From positions 1-8,838 of the forward strand of contig CALBJK010000064.1 in the NCBI GenBank assembly GCA_937892695.1: 8,838 nt of DNA, written 5' to 3'. The notes beneath the pieces are model-generated. The model searched no databases. It worked only from the letters and a program-made list of their open reading frames with translations, and had not been told where the DNA came from. The DNA comes from an uncultured Prevotella sp. (GTDB taxonomy: Bacteria; Bacteroidota; Bacteroidia; Bacteroidales; Bacteroidaceae). Both the position numbers and the translations under genes were made by a program. How positions within the stretch are numbered: position 1 is the stretch's first letter; every line of letters starts with the position of its first letter. Positions 6,143 to 8,838 of the stretch are shown in pieces.

Positions 6143-8656
6143 ATGAAGAAAATAAAGAACATTCTGAATTGGATTAAGAAAAAGAACACCATATTCTGGA
6201 CATGGTACAAAGGTTTGTATCGTGGACGTGCATGGTATGTCAAAACCCTTGTTGGCTTTGTATCTTGCATAGTGGCTTTCTTTATCTATCTCGGTCTGGT
6301 AGACATGAACTTCCTATGGTTGTTCGGTAAATCACCGGGATTCTTTAGCGGCATACTGAATCCAACAACAAGCCAGGCATCCGAGATTTACAGTGCCGAT
6401 GGCGTTCTCATCGGTAAGTATTTCAACGAGAACCGTACTCCAGTCAAGTACGAAGATGTCAACCCTGCATTCTGGAAAGCTCTGATTGATACTGAAGACG
6501 AACGTTTCTACCATCATTTCGGTATCGACCCTATAGGAACTTTTGCAGCTGTCAAAGACGCTCTTCTTCGTCACGATGCCCGGGGTGCATCGACTATTAC
6601 ACAGCAGCTGGCCAAAAACATGTTTCGCGTACGTACCCAATACTCGACCGGACTGTTGGGATATATTCCCGGGGTGCGCATGCTCATAATGAAGAGCAAA
6701 GAATGGATTATTGCGACGAAGCTCGAAATGTGTTATGACAAGAAAGAAATTCTTACAATGTATGCAAACACCGTAGATTTCGGCTCTAACGCCTTCGGCA
6801 TAAAGACAGCATGCAAAACATATTTCAACACTACTCCGAAAGAGGTTTCCACAGAGCAGATAGCCGTATTGGTCGGTATGTTGAAGGCCACAACCTACTA
6901 CAACCCCATTTCCAACCCGAAGAACAGTCTGAAACGACGCAATGTCGTATTGGACAACATGATGACCCACGGCGACATCACCAAAGAGCAATACGACTCT
7001 CTCTGCCAGATACCAATAAAGCTGAACTTCAGTGTCGAGACCAACTATGACGGACAGGCTTTGTATTTCCGCGAAGCCGTCGCCGACTATCTCAAAGACT
7101 GGTGTAACGACAACGGATATGACCTTTACAGTTCCGGCCTTAAGATTTACACTACAATCGATACCCGGCTGCAAAAATACGCCGAGCAGGCTGCCATCAA
7201 GCAGATGAAGCAAGTACAGCGCAACTTCAACAACCACTGGGGCAAAGAGGAACCTTGGCGCGATGAGAACCATCAGGTAATACCCAATTTCATTGAAGGC
7301 ATTGCTCAAAAACAACCTTTCTACAAATACCTGCTGGCAAAGTTTCCGAACAACCCTGACTCCATCACGTATTACCTCAATAAACCCCATAAGGTAAAAC
7401 TCTTCGACTATGAGAAAGGAACCATCGAGAAAGAGATTTCGACAATGGACTCCATTCGCTACATGGTACACTTCATGCACTGCGCATTCGTAGCGATGGA
7501 ACCGCAGACAGGAGCAGTAAAAGCGTGGGTCGGCGACATCAACTTTAATTCTTGGAAGTATGACAAGGTTACAGCCATGCGCCAACCAGGTTCTACATTC
7601 AAGCTGTTTGTTTATACAGAAGCGATGAACCAAGGACTCACACCTTGCGACAAGCGTCGTGACGAATACATAAGTATGCAAGTTTACGACAAAATCAAGC
7701 ACGAGGAAGTGACATGGACCCCTTCCAACGCCAACGGTTCATTCTCTGGCGACTCAATACCACTAAAGAGTGCTTTCGCCCGAAGCATCAATTCGGTTGC
7801 TGTACGTCTTGGACAGGAGATGGGTATTAGCCGCATCATAGAGACAGCCCACAAGATGGGCATTAAGAGTCCGCTCGACGACACTCCTTCTTTAGCACTA
7901 GGTTCCAGCGATGTCAATTTGCTCGAACTTGCCAACGCTTATTGTACAGTGGCCAATGACGGTATGCACCACGAACCGGTTCTCGTCACACACATTGTAG
8001 ACAAAGACGGCAAAGAGGTCTACTCTGCCCCAACGCAGAGCGAACAGGTAATACCTTATAAGAGTGCATTCCTGATGCAACAGCTCTTGATGGGAGGATT
8101 GCGCGAACCCGGAGGCACTTCAATGAGCCTGAACGGATATGTCGGTCCATACCGCGACACCGACTGGGGCGGCAAGACCGGAACTTCCAACAACCACTCC
8201 GATGCTTGGTTCATGGGTGTCAGCCCCAAACTTGTAGTAGGAGCATGGGTCGGTGGCGAATACCGAAGCATCCACTTCCGAACAGGAGCTTTGGGACAAG
8301 GCAGCCGCACAGCCCTGCCTATTTGCGGCTACTTTCTCGAAGCCGTACTCAAAGACCCCGCATTCAAACAGTATCATGCTAAGTTTGGAAAGCCCAAAGA
8401 CGACGATATCGCTCGCAGCATGTACATCTGTGACAGCTACTACACCAAGGCCAAGAGCGACTCTACACGTCGCGACAGCGTTCATGTCGAAGAAGAGATA
8501 ATACTCGACGAAGACGGCAATCCGGTAGAAGAACCATCCAAAGGAGTTGAAGGCGGAGACAATAACACCGGAAACGATGGCAACGAAGAAAGTACTCCGT
8601 CAAAACGTAAACATAAACCTCGCGAAGAGAAAGTGACTCTCGAGGATATTATCTGA
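6143..8656 (+). CDS. Bifunctional class A penicillin-binding protein (PBP1A-like transglycosylase/transpeptidase)
   Basis: This membrane-anchored enzyme polymerises lipid II into glycan strands and cross-links the peptides. The 837-residue protein starts with a basic cytoplasmic segment (1-31) and one membrane helix (about 33-53). The GT51 domain follows: TEDERFYHHFG (117-127) with catalytic E118, GASTITQQLAKN (148-159), KSKEW (184-188) with the probable second glutamate E187, then YANTVDFG (207-214) and RRNVVLDNM (265-273). The penicillin-binding domain has PGSTFK (482-487, S484 nucleophile, K487), SIN (548-550) and GGKTGTS (676-682). A roughly 100-residue stretch (345-445) precedes the conserved transpeptidase core. 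The C-terminal tail (about 782-837) is acidic, then basic, and low in complexity. The ATG at 6143 is the first start after an in-frame TAG at 6116. The gene follows miaA by 46 bp and is closed by a strong terminator. The family is certain; mrcA/ponA-type naming is less so. Confidence 0.95.
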   Translation: MKKIKNILNWIKKKNTIFWTWYKGLYRGRAWYVKTLVGFVSCIVAFFIYLGLVDMNFLWLFGKSPGFFSGILNPTTSQASEIYSADGVLIGKYFNENRTPVKYEDVNPAFWKALIDTEDERFYHHFGIDPIGTFAAVKDALLRHDARGASTITQQLAKNMFRVRTQYSTGLLGYIPGVRMLIMKSKEWIIATKLEMCYDKKEILTMYANTVDFGSNAFGIKTACKTYFNTTPKEVSTEQIAVLVGMLKATTYYNPISNPKNSLKRRNVVLDNMMTHGDITKEQYDSLCQIPIKLNFSVETNYDGQALYFREAVADYLKDWCNDNGYDLYSSGLKIYTTIDTRLQKYAEQAAIKQMKQVQRNFNNHWGKEEPWRDENHQVIPNFIEGIAQKQPFYKYLLAKFPNNPDSITYYLNKPHKVKLFDYEKGTIEKEISTMDSIRYMVHFMHCAFVAMEPQTGAVKAWVGDINFNSWKYDKVTAMRQPGSTFKLFVYTEAMNQGLTPCDKRRDEYISMQVYDKIKHEEVTWTPSNANGSFSGDSIPLKSAFARSINSVAVRLGQEMGISRIIETAHKMGIKSPLDDTPSLALGSSDVNLLELANAYCTVANDGMHHEPVLVTHIVDKDGKEVYSAPTQSEQVIPYKSAFLMQQLLMGGLREPGGTSMSLNGYVGPYRDTDWGGKTGTSNNHSDAWFMGVSPKLVVGAWVGGEYRSIHFRTGALGQGSRTALPICGYFLEAVLKDPAFKQYHAKFGKPKDDDIARSMYICDSYYTKAKSDSTRRDSVHVEEEIILDEDGNPVEEPSKGVEGGDNNTGNDGNEESTPSKRKHKPREEKVTLEDII

Positions 8657-8686
8657 TTTCATTCAAATAACGGTCATATACAAGTT

Positions 8687-8730
8687 AAAGTGCGCCAAGG
8701 CTATATTTGCTTTGGCGCACTTTTGTTTCT
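8687..8730 (+). terminator. Rho-independent terminator after the penicillin-binding protein gene
   Basis: A perfect 12-bp inverted repeat (AAAGTGCGCCAA at 8687-8698, its complement at 8712-8723) extends inwards by a G-U, a G-C and a C-G pair to leave a 7-nt loop. It is followed by TTTTGTTTCT. It begins 30 bp after the stop at 8656 and most likely ends the whole transcript begun at lpxD. The complementary strand has only a short T run beyond its stem, so any bidirectional activity should be weak. Confidence 0.92.
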
Positions 8731-8838
8731 ATACATGAAAAGACAATGCCTTATCGCAAGCATTTTCATAAGTTATGTCGCCGTTCACTACTGTCCACGA
8801 AAAATTTTTAACGCTTCAAAAAGTAACAATTTGATAGC
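8731..8838. other. Unassigned sequence downstream of the terminator
   Basis: This last 108 bp follows the terminator and has no recognised gene. An ATG at 8735 opens a + strand frame with no stop before the window edge, beginning MKRQCLIASIFISYVAVHYC, a basic then hydrophobic start rich in Cys. I do not recognise it, 34 codons is too little to judge, and the A/T-rich second half (8799-8838, including the AAAAATTTTT palindrome at 8800-8809) looks more like non-coding DNA. It could be the edge of a new transcription unit or of an inserted element. Confidence 0.3.

Noticed and set aside
6332..7702. 456-codon open frame on the - strand
   Set aside because: It lies wholly antisense within the penicillin-binding protein gene, which has complete motifs. 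The translation is Val/Leu/Cys-rich with no recognisable domain, as expected of a mirror frame produced by codon bias.
1..8838. CRISPR arrays, tRNA/rRNA genes, defence systems, phage or conjugation genes
   Set aside because: The coding space is filled by seven conserved housekeeping genes; no direct-repeat array, cloverleaf or transposase-like protein was seen.

Overview
This window reads as a housekeeping segment of a chromosome from the Bacteroidota, most likely Bacteroidales and plausibly a Prevotella-like genus (the genus is an impression only). The grounds are the fused LpxC-FabZ protein typical of that phylum, A/T-rich translation starts without clear Shine-Dalgarno sequences, a perfect TAnnTTTG promoter box of the Bacteroidota type, and the family-level character of every protein. 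All seven genes lie on the + strand, and no mobile gene, CRISPR array, RNA gene or phage gene is visible.

Region 1 (1-1873): the 3' part of prfA (release factor 1, its start lies upstream of the window) is followed after 4 bp by pyrF (orotidine 5'-phosphate decarboxylase, long class-2 form). Region 2 (1874-1987): a 114-bp gap with a promoter box about 30 bp before lpxD. Region 3 (1988-6096): lpxD, lpxC-fabZ, lpxA and miaA, separated by a 7-bp overlap, a 10-bp gap and an 8-bp gap, so almost certainly one operon. Region 4 (6143-8656): a bifunctional class A penicillin-binding protein, 46 bp after miaA and probably in the same transcript. Region 5 (8657-8838): a strong rho-independent terminator, then about 100 bp of unassigned DNA up to the window edge.

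The genes form an envelope-building group. LpxA, LpxC and LpxD carry out the first, second and third steps of lipid A synthesis. The FabZ half of the LpxC fusion works on the 3-hydroxyacyl-ACP pool that LpxA and LpxD also draw on. The penicillin-binding protein polymerises and cross-links peptidoglycan. MiaA, a tRNA-modifying enzyme, sits between the outer-membrane and cell-wall genes, while RF1 and PyrF form a separate translation/pyrimidine pair upstream.

I do not see evidence of an undescribed biological system. The points most worth a second look are modest: an apparent His-to-Glu change at an active-site-associated position of LpxA, the very regular 18-residue asparagine ladder in LpxA and LpxD, a promoter-like box lying exactly in the loop of the terminal hairpin, and the unexplained sequence after that hairpin.
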